DNA from: CAZRIE01 sp964600075
Lineage (GTDB): Bacteria > Bacteroidota > Bacteroidia > Flavobacteriales > Flavobacteriaceae
Length of the DNA: 15,983 nt
Reading direction: 5' to 3'
Assembly: GCA_964600075.1 (NCBI GenBank)
Contig: CAZRIE010000095.1
Span: forward strand, 1-15,983
A program made the translations under genes and the position numbers. Below, piece by piece: positions 8,382 to 15,840 of the stretch. Within the stretch, counting starts at the first letter, position 1; every line of letters starts with the position of its first letter. The notes under the pieces were generated by a model, which had not been told where the DNA came from, searched no databases, and saw only the letters and a program-made list of their open reading frames with translations.

Positions 8382-9644
8382 ATGCCTAATCTAAAAGTAC
8401 CGTTACAAAAGCGATTTATCATCCTAATCCTGTTTCTAATTCCCTTACTTGGTCTACAGGCCCAAAAGTTGGACATTCTGCTTAAAGGTGGACACGTCAT
8501 AGATCCCAAAAATAGTATCGACCGGCCTATGGATGTAGGAATACGGGATGGCAAAATAGCCGAAGTGGCAACAACTATTGCTGAAGAAAGGGCAGAGAAG
8601 CTTATTGATATTTCTGGATTATACGTTACGCCTGGTCTTCTCGATATGCATGTGCATGTTTTTATGGGCAATGAGCCTGATGCCTATATCGCTGACGGCG
8701 CTACCAGCGTAATGCCGGATGGATTTACTTTTAGAGCTGGGGTGACCACCGTGGTCGATGCCGGCTCTTCGGGATGGAGAAATTTTCCTCTTTTCAAAGC
8801 GCAGACCATAGACAAATCTAAAACAAGGGTGTTGGCGTTACTGAATATTGTTGGCACAGGAATGCGGAGCAGGTTTGAGGAACAGAATCTATCGGATATG
8901 AATCCAGTGATGACTGCCCATAGCATAAATAAATTATATCCTGATATTCTGGTGGGCATAAAAGCGGCCCATTATTGGGGAGATTTTAGGCAGGTAGACC
9001 TTGCAGTAGAGGCCGGAAAAATGGCCGATGTTCCTGTTATGGTAGATTTTGGAGAACATGACCCCCCGAATTCTATCGAATCCCTTTTTATGGAGCATCT
9101 ACGCCCTGGCGACATTTTCACACATACCTATTCCAATGGGCCTGATCAGCGGGAAACCATCGTTGATGAAGAAGGCAAGTTAAAGCCTTTTATACTTCAG
9201 GCTCAGCAGCGCGGTATTATCTTTGACCTGGGTCACGGAGGCGGTGCCTTTACCTGGCGACAGGCCGTACCCGCTCATGAGCAAGGGTTTAAGGCAGATA
9301 TAGTTAGCTCAGATTTGCACACCCAGAGCATGAACACCGGGATGAAGGATATGAGTAATGTTTTGTCTAAATTTATGGCCCTCGGGGTCTCCTTACCGGA
9401 TGCTATTTCCAGAGCGACTTGGGCACCTGCACAGGTAATCGGCAGGGCAGATTTAGGGCACTTAAGTATTGGAGCGGAAGCTGATGTGGCTGTTTTTAGG
9501 TTGCGGGAAGGTAATTTCGGTTTTCTTGACGTTCGCAGAACAAAGCTTCGTGGAAGCAAAAAATTGGAAACAGAGCTTACCATTAAGGGCGGAGAGGTCG
9601 TCTGGGATCTTAATGGGTTGGCATCACAGGATTTCAAAAAGTAG
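8382..9644 (+). CDS. Exported amidohydrolase/deacetylase (COG3964 family), copy 1
   Basis: A 420-residue metallohydrolase, often misannotated as dihydroorotase, with a Sec signal peptide (KRF plus hydrophobic core, likely cleaved after LQA near residue 27). Metal-site elements of the amidohydrolase superfamily are H90 and H92 (HVH), K194 (GIK, the expected carboxylated lysine), H248 (FTHTY), H285 (LGHGGG) and D311 (SSDLH). At the beta-5 position, where family members usually read VHIG, this protein has VDFGEHD, so D222 or H226 must serve if the site is binuclear. A characterised relative, Atu3266, hydrolyses acetyl esters such as acetyl-(R)-mandelate; others are thought to act on N-acyl groups. 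It follows the PLP gene by 32 bases and precedes its paralogue by 48. Removal of an acetyl group before PLP-dependent deamination would fit the context. Confidence 0.87.
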   Translation: MPNLKVPLQKRFIILILFLIPLLGLQAQKLDILLKGGHVIDPKNSIDRPMDVGIRDGKIAEVATTIAEERAEKLIDISGLYVTPGLLDMHVHVFMGNEPDAYIADGATSVMPDGFTFRAGVTTVVDAGSSGWRNFPLFKAQTIDKSKTRVLALLNIVGTGMRSRFEEQNLSDMNPVMTAHSINKLYPDILVGIKAAHYWGDFRQVDLAVEAGKMADVPVMVDFGEHDPPNSIESLFMEHLRPGDIFTHTYSNGPDQRETIVDEEGKLKPFILQAQQRGIIFDLGHGGGAFTWRQAVPAHEQGFKADIVSSDLHTQSMNTGMKDMSNVLSKFMALGVSLPDAISRATWAPAQVIGRADLGHLSIGAEADVAVFRLREGNFGFLDVRRTKLRGSKKLETELTIKGGEVVWDLNGLASQDFKK

Positions 9645-9692
9645 TCGTTCTCTTTTCTGAGTTATTCTACTTGTTAAAAAAACACTCTAAGT

Positions 9693-10931
9693 ATGTTTTT
9701 AAACGCAGCACTTAAAAATACGGTTAGTATTTTGCTTTTTTTCATGTGGGTTGCAGTGCAGTCTCAGGAAATTGATATTTTGATAAAGAACGGGCACGTT
9801 TTCGATCCAAAAAACAAAATTGATACTGTACTGGACGTTGCCATTGCAAATGGAAAAATACTCGAGGTGGCACCCAATATTGTTGCCGCCCGCGCGAAAA
9901 AAGTGGTTGATGCCACCGGTCTTTACGTCTGCCCTGGCCTGATTGATATTCATACCCACGTTTTTGTAGGCTCCCAGAGCAATAAATTTGTCGATGGAAA
10001 CAATAGCGTGTCTCCTGATGATTTTAGCTTTAAGGCCGGGATTACTACTATGGTCGATGCAGGAACCTCAGGTTGGCGAAATTTTCCCTTATTTAAGACC
10101 CAGACAATCGAAGGTTCGAAGACAAGGGTTTTGGCCTTTTTGAATATAGCGGCACCTGGCATGACGGGAGACGCTGCCCAGTATGATCTTACTGAAATGG
10201 ACGCTGAAAAGACAGCAGAGGTCATTCAGAAGTATCCTGATTTCATTGTTGGGGTTAAAATTGGGCATTTTGAGGGATCAACATGGGCTCCTTTCGATCG
10301 CGCACTTGAAGCCGCATCTAAAACGGGAAGGCCTCTTTTTGTAGAGTGCCACTTGCCTGAATATCCCCTGAAGGATCAATTAGCAAGGATGCGCCCCGGC
10401 GATATTATCACCCATTCTTTTGAGAATATCTCGGAACGGCAACCGGTAGTAGACAAAGAAGGAAAGATTTTACCGTTAGTACTTGAGGCAAAAGAAAAAG
10501 GTATTCTGTTTGACGTAGGGCACGGAGGTGCCGGTTTCTGGTTCGACCAAGCAATTCCTGCTATGCAACAAGGTTTTTGGCCAAATACTTTTGGTACCGA
10601 CCTCCATAGATTTAGTATGAATGCGGGCATGAAAGACATGTTAAATGTGATGTCTAAGTATCTGAATATGGGGATGCCTTTAAAGGAGGTTTTGCTTCGG
10701 GGAAGCTGGAATCCGGCCCAGGCCATTAGGCGTGAAGATTTAGGGCATTTAAGTGTTGGGGGAGAAGCGGATGTGGCCATATTGGGAATAAAAACCGGTA
10801 ATTTTGGCTTTGTCGATGCAAGAAATAACCGAATTACCGGAGATCGAAAACTGGAGGCTGAACTTACTATCAGGGCCGGGAAGGTGGTATGGGATTTGAA
10901 CGGACTGTCAGCAAAAGACTTTAAACAGTAA
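9693..10931 (+). CDS. Exported amidohydrolase/deacetylase (COG3964 family), copy 2
   Basis: Paralogue of the preceding gene, 412 residues, clearly similar from end to end but well diverged, so the duplication is old. A signal peptide covers about residues 1-24, ending VQSQ. The metal site shows H87 and H89 (HTH), K189 (GVK), H241 (ITHSF), H277 (VGHGG) and D303 (GTDLH). At beta-5 it reads FVECHLPEY instead of the usual VHIG, so E218 or H220 replaces the normal histidine, in parallel with copy 1 but with different residues. SSDLH of copy 1 is GTDLH here, and the loops after the lysine differ (GHFEGSTW against AHYWGDFR), which points to a different substrate or epimer rather than redundancy. It is likely periplasmic and co-transcribed with its neighbours. 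Confidence 0.87.
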   Translation: MFLNAALKNTVSILLFFMWVAVQSQEIDILIKNGHVFDPKNKIDTVLDVAIANGKILEVAPNIVAARAKKVVDATGLYVCPGLIDIHTHVFVGSQSNKFVDGNNSVSPDDFSFKAGITTMVDAGTSGWRNFPLFKTQTIEGSKTRVLAFLNIAAPGMTGDAAQYDLTEMDAEKTAEVIQKYPDFIVGVKIGHFEGSTWAPFDRALEAASKTGRPLFVECHLPEYPLKDQLARMRPGDIITHSFENISERQPVVDKEGKILPLVLEAKEKGILFDVGHGGAGFWFDQAIPAMQQGFWPNTFGTDLHRFSMNAGMKDMLNVMSKYLNMGMPLKEVLLRGSWNPAQAIRREDLGHLSVGGEADVAILGIKTGNFGFVDARNNRITGDRKLEAELTIRAGKVVWDLNGLSAKDFKQ

Positions 10932-10980
10932 CGAAGTATATACAAAATCAAACGTTTGACTCAACCAATGCATTACAATC

Positions 10981-10986
10981 GAGGAG
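10981..10986 (+). promoter_or_regulatory. Strong Shine-Dalgarno sequence before the dehydrogenase gene
   Basis: GAGGAG lies six bases before the ATG at 10993. This is the only strong anti-16S match among the operon genes and supports that start over the internal ATG codon at residue 18. Confidence 0.6.
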
Positions 10987-10992
10987 TGCTTT

Positions 10993-12768
10993 ATGAAAGT
11001 TAGCCTAGAAAATTTAGAAACTTATTTTTTGAAAGGAACGGGAATGCTATTGCTCGCTTTGAGCCTATGCAATTGCGACGCTAACATACAGCTCCCATTG
11101 AGTGATCCTGATAACGGCGGACTTTTCCTTCCCGACAACTTTGAAGCTCTAGTGGTAATCGATAGTATTGGGCGTACAAGGCATATTGCCGTAAATGATA
11201 ACGGCGATATTTATGCACAATTATTTAATTCTTCTGACGGAAAAGGGACCATCGCCCTTCGCGACCTTGACCAAGATGGCAAAGCGGACAGTATTGTGCA
11301 CTTTGGTAATTATAGTGATAAGGGCAGGTCCGCTACAGGGGTAACTATACACAAAGGCCATCTCTATATCAGCACGAATAAAGTGATTTATAGAAATAAA
11401 CTAATAGCCGGAGAATTGGTCCCTACAGGCGAACCGGAGGTGGTATTTACGGATATGGAGGAAAATGTTGACAGGAACTGGCATACCACAAAACCTCTGG
11501 CATTTGATAATAAGGGAAACATGTATATTCCTTTCGGCGCCCCTTCCGATGCCTGCCAAGATATCGAGAAATATGGTCCGGTGGGGATTCCCGGAGGCAA
11601 GGGCCTTGATCCTTGTCCCGAACTTAATACCCAAGCAGGAATTTGGCGGTTTGATGCTAACAAAATTGGACTAACACAGGAAGATGGCCATAAATTTGCT
11701 ACGGGTATTAGAAGCGTAGTGGGAATGGAATGGAACCCGAATGACCAAAGTTTGTATGCTGTCGGAAACGGCATAGACAATTTTCACACCATGTTTCCTG
11801 ACCGATATACTTCTTGGCAGGCCGCTGTTCTGCCCTCTGAGACCCTTATGAAAGTGACGGAGGGATCAAACTATGGATGGCCCTATGCGTATTATGATCA
11901 TATGCAAAGAAAAAATGTGCTGCAACCGGGGTATGGTGGTGATGGAAAAGTAATTGGTAGAGCCAGTGAATTCGATGATCCCGTAGTAGGTTTTCCAGGA
12001 CATTGGGCTCCTATGGATGTAATGATTTACCACGGAAATCAATTTCCTGAACGGTACAATAATGGTGTCTTCGTCGCATTTCACGGCTCAACGGACCGTC
12101 CTCCATACCCACAAGCTGGGTTTATAGTATGTTTTGTTCCGTTTGATGACGATGGGAATGCAACTGGAGAATGGGAAGTTTTTGCTGATGGATTTACTGG
12201 AGTAGAAAGGGTAACGGACACCAGTGATGCCCTTTACCGGCCTATGGGTTTATCTACTGGTGCTGATGGCTCGCTATATATAAGCGAATCCAACCAAGGA
12301 AAAATCTGGAGGATAATGTATAAAGGGGACAAAGACGAATTTGGGCCAGCAAAGTTGGCATCGATGGAAAAAAGAAAATCGAGGGACTATATAAGAGATC
12401 CCATCGAAGGAAAGGACATTAGAGAAAAAGGTGATACCCGTAGCGGGCGAATTTTATACAACACCTACTGTGCAGCCTGTCATCAAAGGAACGGCGAGGG
12501 CGACAATAATCGATTCCCCCCTCTTAATGGGTCCGATTGGGTAAGCGGGGATGAAGACCGATTGATTAATGTTGTGCTCAATGGGTTGCAAGAGGAAATT
12601 GAAGTAAATGGGAGGTCTTATAATGGCTTGATGCCCCAGAACCGTCATTTAGATGATTTTGCCATTTCCTCAATTTTGACCTATATCAGGAAAAGATTCG
12701 GTAATGAGGCAGCACCGGTTACCGCCGTTAAAGTCGCTGAGATTCGAAAGGCTACGGCAGTTGAATAG
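10993..12768 (+). CDS. Glucose/sorbosone-type sugar dehydrogenase fused to cytochrome c, probable lipoprotein
   Basis: A 591-residue exported two-domain enzyme. Residues about 45-450 are a six-bladed propeller of the glucose/sorbosone dehydrogenase family (COG2133): RHIAVNDNGDIY near 52-63, ATGIRSVVGMEWNP (236-249), NYGWPY near 293-298, HWAPMDV, then FPERYNNGVFVAFHGS, and a final YRPMGL...IWRI blade. Relatives oxidise aldoses to lactones with PQQ. Residues about 480-575 are a class I cytochrome c with CAACH (C493, C496, H497) and M547 in GLMP as likely sixth ligand, so electrons can pass directly to the respiratory chain. The N-terminal hydrophobic stretch ends at two cysteines, C26 and C28; either could be the lipid anchor, though neither is a perfect lipobox. 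In the operon it would carry out the first, oxidative step. The sugar is unknown. Confidence 0.88.
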   Translation: MKVSLENLETYFLKGTGMLLLALSLCNCDANIQLPLSDPDNGGLFLPDNFEALVVIDSIGRTRHIAVNDNGDIYAQLFNSSDGKGTIALRDLDQDGKADSIVHFGNYSDKGRSATGVTIHKGHLYISTNKVIYRNKLIAGELVPTGEPEVVFTDMEENVDRNWHTTKPLAFDNKGNMYIPFGAPSDACQDIEKYGPVGIPGGKGLDPCPELNTQAGIWRFDANKIGLTQEDGHKFATGIRSVVGMEWNPNDQSLYAVGNGIDNFHTMFPDRYTSWQAAVLPSETLMKVTEGSNYGWPYAYYDHMQRKNVLQPGYGGDGKVIGRASEFDDPVVGFPGHWAPMDVMIYHGNQFPERYNNGVFVAFHGSTDRPPYPQAGFIVCFVPFDDDGNATGEWEVFADGFTGVERVTDTSDALYRPMGLSTGADGSLYISESNQGKIWRIMYKGDKDEFGPAKLASMEKRKSRDYIRDPIEGKDIREKGDTRSGRILYNTYCAACHQRNGEGDNNRFPPLNGSDWVSGDEDRLINVVLNGLQEEIEVNGRSYNGLMPQNRHLDDFAISSILTYIRKRFGNEAAPVTAVKVAEIRKATAVE

Positions 12769-12808
12769 TACGTTTACATGCACATTATGAATATAAAACT
12801 ATATACAA

Positions 12809-13954
12809 ATGAAATCAACCTTATCGTTTACAATACTTTTGTGTTTGTTTTTCTCAACCCAAACAACTCGGGCGCAGGTCGCTACCAGTAAAATGTATAA
12901 CCTCCTAGTTGGTACATACACGGCTCCGGGTAAAAGTAATGGTATCTATGTGTATTCATTCAACACTGAAACGGGCGAATTCGGTTTCAAGACCGAAGTT
13001 TCAGATATTAAAAATCCCTCTTTCCTTACCCTTTCCAAAAATCAAAAGTATGTCTATGCCGTTAGTGAGCTGGGTGATGGCCAAGGCAGCGTAAGTGCAT
13101 TTTCTTTTGATTCGCCTACCGGAAAACTCAAATTTCTAAATAGTGAAAGTTCTGGAGTCAATGGCCCCTGTTATGTATCCGTAGATAACAACAATAAATA
13201 TGTTTTTATCGGCAATTACGGGGGTGGTAGTGTCTCTGCCATACCAATCAACCCCGATGGTTCTTTAGGTTCAAATAGTCAGTCCATTCAACATGAGGGT
13301 AGCAGTATAAACCCCGGTAATCAAGATAAGCCACACGTTCATGCCGCAGTATTATCTCCTGATAACCGCTACCTGTTTGTCCCTGATTTGGGAACAGATA
13401 AAGTGAACGTATATGTGGTCAATAGTGCAAATTCTGCACCGCTTAGCCCATCGGAAGAAGCGTTCGTCAAGGTCAAAGTGGGAAGTGGGCCACGACATTT
13501 CATATTTCACCCCAGTGGCGCATTTGCCTACCTTGTTCAAGAAATGATGGGCATTGTAACGGTATTTGATTATAAAGATGGAAAGTTGAAGGCCAAACAA
13601 TCGGTTACCATGCCGCCCTCTGATTTTACAGGCAGGATAGATGCTGCCGATATTCACGTTTCCCCAGATGGCAAGTTTCTTTACGCATCGTTGCGCGGTG
13701 ATATTAACGAGTTGTTTATCTACGCCATCGATAGTATCGGAAAATTGACCTACTCGGGTCGGCAGTCTACTCTTGGCCAAGCCCCGCGGAACTTTGCCAT
13801 AGACCCCACCGGAAATTTTCTTCTCGTAGGCAATCAAAACAGTGATGAAATTGTTATTTTCAAACGCGATATAAAGACAGGATTACTTACCCCGACAGCT
13901 GAAAAGATTTCGATTGAATCCCCTGTATGTTTGAAATTTGCTATTATAAACTAA
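12809..13954 (+). CDS. Exported seven-bladed propeller lactonase (6-phosphogluconolactonase-like family)
   Basis: A 381-residue protein of the lactonase family typified by E. coli Pgl/YbhE (PF10282). It begins NLLVGTYT.GKSNGIYVY and shows repeating propeller signatures such as NPSFLTLS...YVYAVSE, VFIGNYGGGSV, KPHVHAAVLSPDNRYLFVPDLGTDKV, GPRHFIFHPSGAFAYLV and GQAPRNFAIDPTGNFLLVGNQNS. Unlike cytoplasmic Pgl it has a signal peptide (residues 1 to about 22, ending TTRA), placing it in the periplasm. It is last in the operon, 40 bases after the dehydrogenase, and would open the lactone that enzyme makes to give the free aldonate. The family is large and loosely defined, so lactonase activity is likely but substrate is not fixed by sequence. 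Confidence 0.87.
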   Translation: MKSTLSFTILLCLFFSTQTTRAQVATSKMYNLLVGTYTAPGKSNGIYVYSFNTETGEFGFKTEVSDIKNPSFLTLSKNQKYVYAVSELGDGQGSVSAFSFDSPTGKLKFLNSESSGVNGPCYVSVDNNNKYVFIGNYGGGSVSAIPINPDGSLGSNSQSIQHEGSSINPGNQDKPHVHAAVLSPDNRYLFVPDLGTDKVNVYVVNSANSAPLSPSEEAFVKVKVGSGPRHFIFHPSGAFAYLVQEMMGIVTVFDYKDGKLKAKQSVTMPPSDFTGRIDAADIHVSPDGKFLYASLRGDINELFIYAIDSIGKLTYSGRQSTLGQAPRNFAIDPTGNFLLVGNQNSDEIVIFKRDIKTGLLTPTAEKISIESPVCLKFAIIN

Positions 13955-14132
13955 AATGCTACAACTCGCATCGTTTTGTGCCATAAATAGTTGCCGATTG
14001 CAAATTACAAAACTGTCCGGTCACACTGAACTTAATGCAGACTACAACCATTGAATTTACTACCATACGGCCATTATTTAGGAGCGCGTGTTGTGCTTAG
14101 TTACTTTTATTTTTGTTGAGTTCGTGTATTAA
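13955..14132. other. Convergent intergenic spacer
   Basis: This separates the plus-strand operon from the minus-strand 150-residue gene. I see no hairpin with a T tract on either strand, so neither transcript has a recognisable intrinsic terminator here. Confidence 0.4.
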
Positions 14133-14585
14133 CTATAACACTCTGCCTTCCAATACGGCCTTAGAATCCATATTACGACCGATAAGTGAGCCGACTACCA
14201 TTCCACCAATTAAACCTAGAGAAATACCTAAAGAGCGTTCTAAACTGGATAAAAATACAACTCCAAATAGCAAACCGAATAATAATCCTAAACCGCCATA
14301 TAATTTTTGATAATACGCTTTAGTTGTTAGTGAAAAGGTCTCCTTTAAATATTTTTCAAATTTACCAAGTGCTTTCTTAAAGTATTTTTTTCTGTTCTCA
14401 GGGTTTGATTTTAAATTTAAACGATCAAGTTCCGTTTCTATGGATTCAATTTCTTCTTTTGAGAACGCTCTATTTTTTAATTCGCTCAGAATATGAAAGA
14501 ATTTTTCATAAACCTTGATTTCATGCTTTTTTGTTGTTTCAGTTTTTAAACTTGCAAAAAAGTTGTAAGCTTCTTGTACTGTCAT
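14133..14585 (-). CDS. Small membrane protein with two glycine-rich helices, probable ECF target
   Basis: A 150-residue protein I do not recognise. Residues 1-90 are charged and predicted helical, with runs of K and E that suggest a coiled-coil or helical bundle. Residues about 96-113 and 119-137 are two hydrophobic, glycine-rich helices joined by a short ERS turn, a glycine-zipper-like hairpin, and the protein ends shortly after. It starts at an ATG (14585) preceded by an A-rich stretch. The gene is separated from the sigma/membrane-protein pair by 109 bases and has its own copy of the element found upstream of the sigma gene, so it is probably transcribed by that sigma factor. A role in envelope stress or in modulating the sigma signal is plausible but not shown. 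Confidence 0.75.
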   Translation of the reverse strand: MTVQEAYNFFASLKTETTKKHEIKVYEKFFHILSELKNRAFSKEEIESIETELDRLNLKSNPENRKKYFKKALGKFEKYLKETFSLTTKAYYQKLYGGLGLLFGLLFGVVFLSSLERSLGISLGLIGGMVVGSLIGRNMDSKAVLEGRVL

Positions 14586-14600
14586 AATAGTGTTTTCTTG

Positions 14601-14630
14601 GTTAGTGGCTGAAGACTAGATTTATTACAC
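14601..14630 (-). promoter_or_regulatory. Candidate ECF promoter of the 150-residue protein gene
   Basis: On the minus strand GTGTAATAA (14630-14622), 13 bases, then CCACTAAC (14608-14601), ending 15 bases before the ATG. Both blocks and the spacing are identical to the element upstream of the ECF sigma gene, while the 13-base spacers differ. The upstream block resembles a -35 element and the downstream one a -10 element. Confidence 0.6.
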
Positions 14631-14639
14631 TCTAGTCTT
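14612..14639. repeat. Nine-base perfect inverted repeat around the -35-like box
   Basis: AAGACTAGA and TCTAGTCTT flank a ten-base loop that contains the GTGTAATAA box (minus-strand reading). On the plus strand a T-rich run follows the stem, like an intrinsic terminator, but no plus-strand gene leads into it. It may be an operator or may stop antisense transcription. Confidence 0.5.
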
Positions 14640-14694
14640 ATTTTTTATTGATAAAAGTCAAAAAAGCTCTTAAACACCGTACTTTAGAAAGTGT

Positions 14695-15351
14695 TTATTT
14701 TTTCAATTCTTCTATATCGGCCATTAGTTCTTCTAGTTTTTTTAATACCCTGCCATAAATTAGGTTTAAATCCCATAGGTAAATTCTACCTCCAAAAAAC
14801 GCCAATAAACCTACAATTAAAAGAATGACAATAATGACTATGAGAGGTATTCCTTGTATCAAGTAAATATCTGGAAAACCATAAAGTACTTCGCCGACCA
14901 GTCTTTCACCTAAGGGTATACCCTCTGCATCGTTAAACCAAAAGCCTATAACAATTGACATGAAAAATATGGGATACAAAAATCTTGACATTCTCTTATT
15001 GATAGCTACTTGCTTTTGTACCCATTGGTTGAATGCATTTAGGTATTCATAGCTACTTAAACCCTTATCTATGCTCTCTAAATCATTCAACAACCTCTTA
15101 TTAATAAAAACAAGCACAGTAAGGGTTAAGAAAAAGATAGCCCCCATTAAGGGTACCTCATTATAAAACGATACAATTAAAACGATAAATGAGAACGCAA
15201 CAGCCGCAATCAAATTTATTTTAAATATTCTTTTAAATTTATCAATGATGTGAATTGATTTTTGCGTGTATAGGTTATTTATTTTAGGCGCTACTAATTC
15301 ATCACTTTTATTAAAACCTTCCTTCCATATATCTTCAATTGATTTTTCCAT
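14695..15351 (-). CDS. Four-helix membrane protein coupled to the ECF sigma factor, putative anti-sigma factor
   Basis: A 218-residue protein with a cytoplasmic-type N-terminal segment (residues 1-45: IEDIWKEGF..., LYTQKSIHIIDKFKRIFK) followed by hydrophobic helices at about 46-62, 67-84, 124-140 and 167-187, and a charged C-terminal tail. Its start overlaps the end of the sigma gene by 17 bases, which implies translational coupling and a joint function. The arrangement fits a membrane-bound anti-sigma factor with an N-terminal sigma-binding segment, though no zinc-binding anti-sigma motif (HxxxCxxC) is present and the sequence is not a classical anti-sigma domain. No extracytoplasmic sensor domain is visible; the loop between helices 3 and 4 is about 25 residues. 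The role is inferred from position. Confidence 0.75.
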   Translation of the reverse strand: MEKSIEDIWKEGFNKSDELVAPKINNLYTQKSIHIIDKFKRIFKINLIAAVAFSFIVLIVSFYNEVPLMGAIFFLTLTVLVFINKRLLNDLESIDKGLSSYEYLNAFNQWVQKQVAINKRMSRFLYPIFFMSIVIGFWFNDAEGIPLGERLVGEVLYGFPDIYLIQGIPLIVIIVILLIVGLLAFFGGRIYLWDLNLIYGRVLKKLEELMADIEELKK

Positions 15352-15826
15352 CTAATATTTTTTTTAATCTCGTTTTAATTCTTTTAACACGTACGCCAAT
15401 ATTATTTGGATTGGTTCCTATAATATTAGCAATTTCCTGATATGATTTTTCTTCTAAATAAAGCGTAATAATGGCTCTATCAATTTCTGATAGGTGTCTA
15501 ATAGCATCATATAGAAGATTTAGAGATTCGTCTGAAAACGCATAATTCTCTTCAGTTTCTTCAGCGGTCAAAGAATCGGAGATAAAATGCTGTCTATTAT
15601 TTTTCTTTTTCTTAAGTAAGGTCAAACAAACGTTTAATGAAATTCGGTAAACCCAGGTGCTCCATTCCGATTCTTCACGAAAGTTTTCTTTACTCCTCCA
15701 AATTTGCAAACATACTTCCTGAAAATAATCTTCAAAATCCTCTTGTGAATTGGTATATGCCCTGCACAATTTGATAATTATTCCTGAAAAAGGGAGAATA
15801 GATATTTTATAAAAATCGTTACTCAA
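15335..15826 (-). CDS. ECF-type sigma-70 family RNA polymerase sigma factor
   Basis: A 163-residue group 4 sigma factor. Region 2 (about residues 9-75) has the core-binding and -10 recognition helices DFEDYFQEVCLQIW and TWVYRISLNVCL. Region 4 (about 100-160) has the helix-turn-helix SYQEIANIIGTNPNNIGVRVKRIKTRLKKIL, which reads the -35 element. Regions 1 and 3 are absent, as expected for ECF factors. The frame opens after a stop at 15844 and has no ATG near its start; TTG at 15826 gives an N-terminus of normal length and follows an A-rich stretch. It is translated with the overlapping membrane protein. An upstream element shared with the nearby 150-residue gene suggests it drives its own transcription. 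Confidence 0.93.
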   Translation of the reverse strand: MSNDFYKISILPFSGIIIKLCRAYTNSQEDFEDYFQEVCLQIWRSKENFREESEWSTWVYRISLNVCLTLLKKKKNNRQHFISDSLTAEETEENYAFSDESLNLLYDAIRHLSEIDRAIITLYLEEKSYQEIANIIGTNPNNIGVRVKRIKTRLKKILDGKIN

Positions 15827-15840
15827 TATTGCTTTTATTA

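Noticed and set aside
8382..10931. Dihydroorotases of pyrimidine synthesis
   Set aside because: Both carry signal peptides, lie in a sugar oxidation operon and match COG3964 motifs; this family is commonly misannotated as dihydroorotase.
12809..13954. Cytoplasmic 6-phosphogluconolactonase of the pentose phosphate pathway
   Set aside because: A clear signal peptide and the exported dehydrogenase neighbour argue for a periplasmic lactonase on an unphosphorylated substrate.
14612..14639. Terminator of the plus-strand lactonase operon
   Set aside because: It lies more than 650 bases beyond the lactonase and past an opposing gene, so it is not a natural end for that transcript. The overlap with the shared promoter box is a better explanation.
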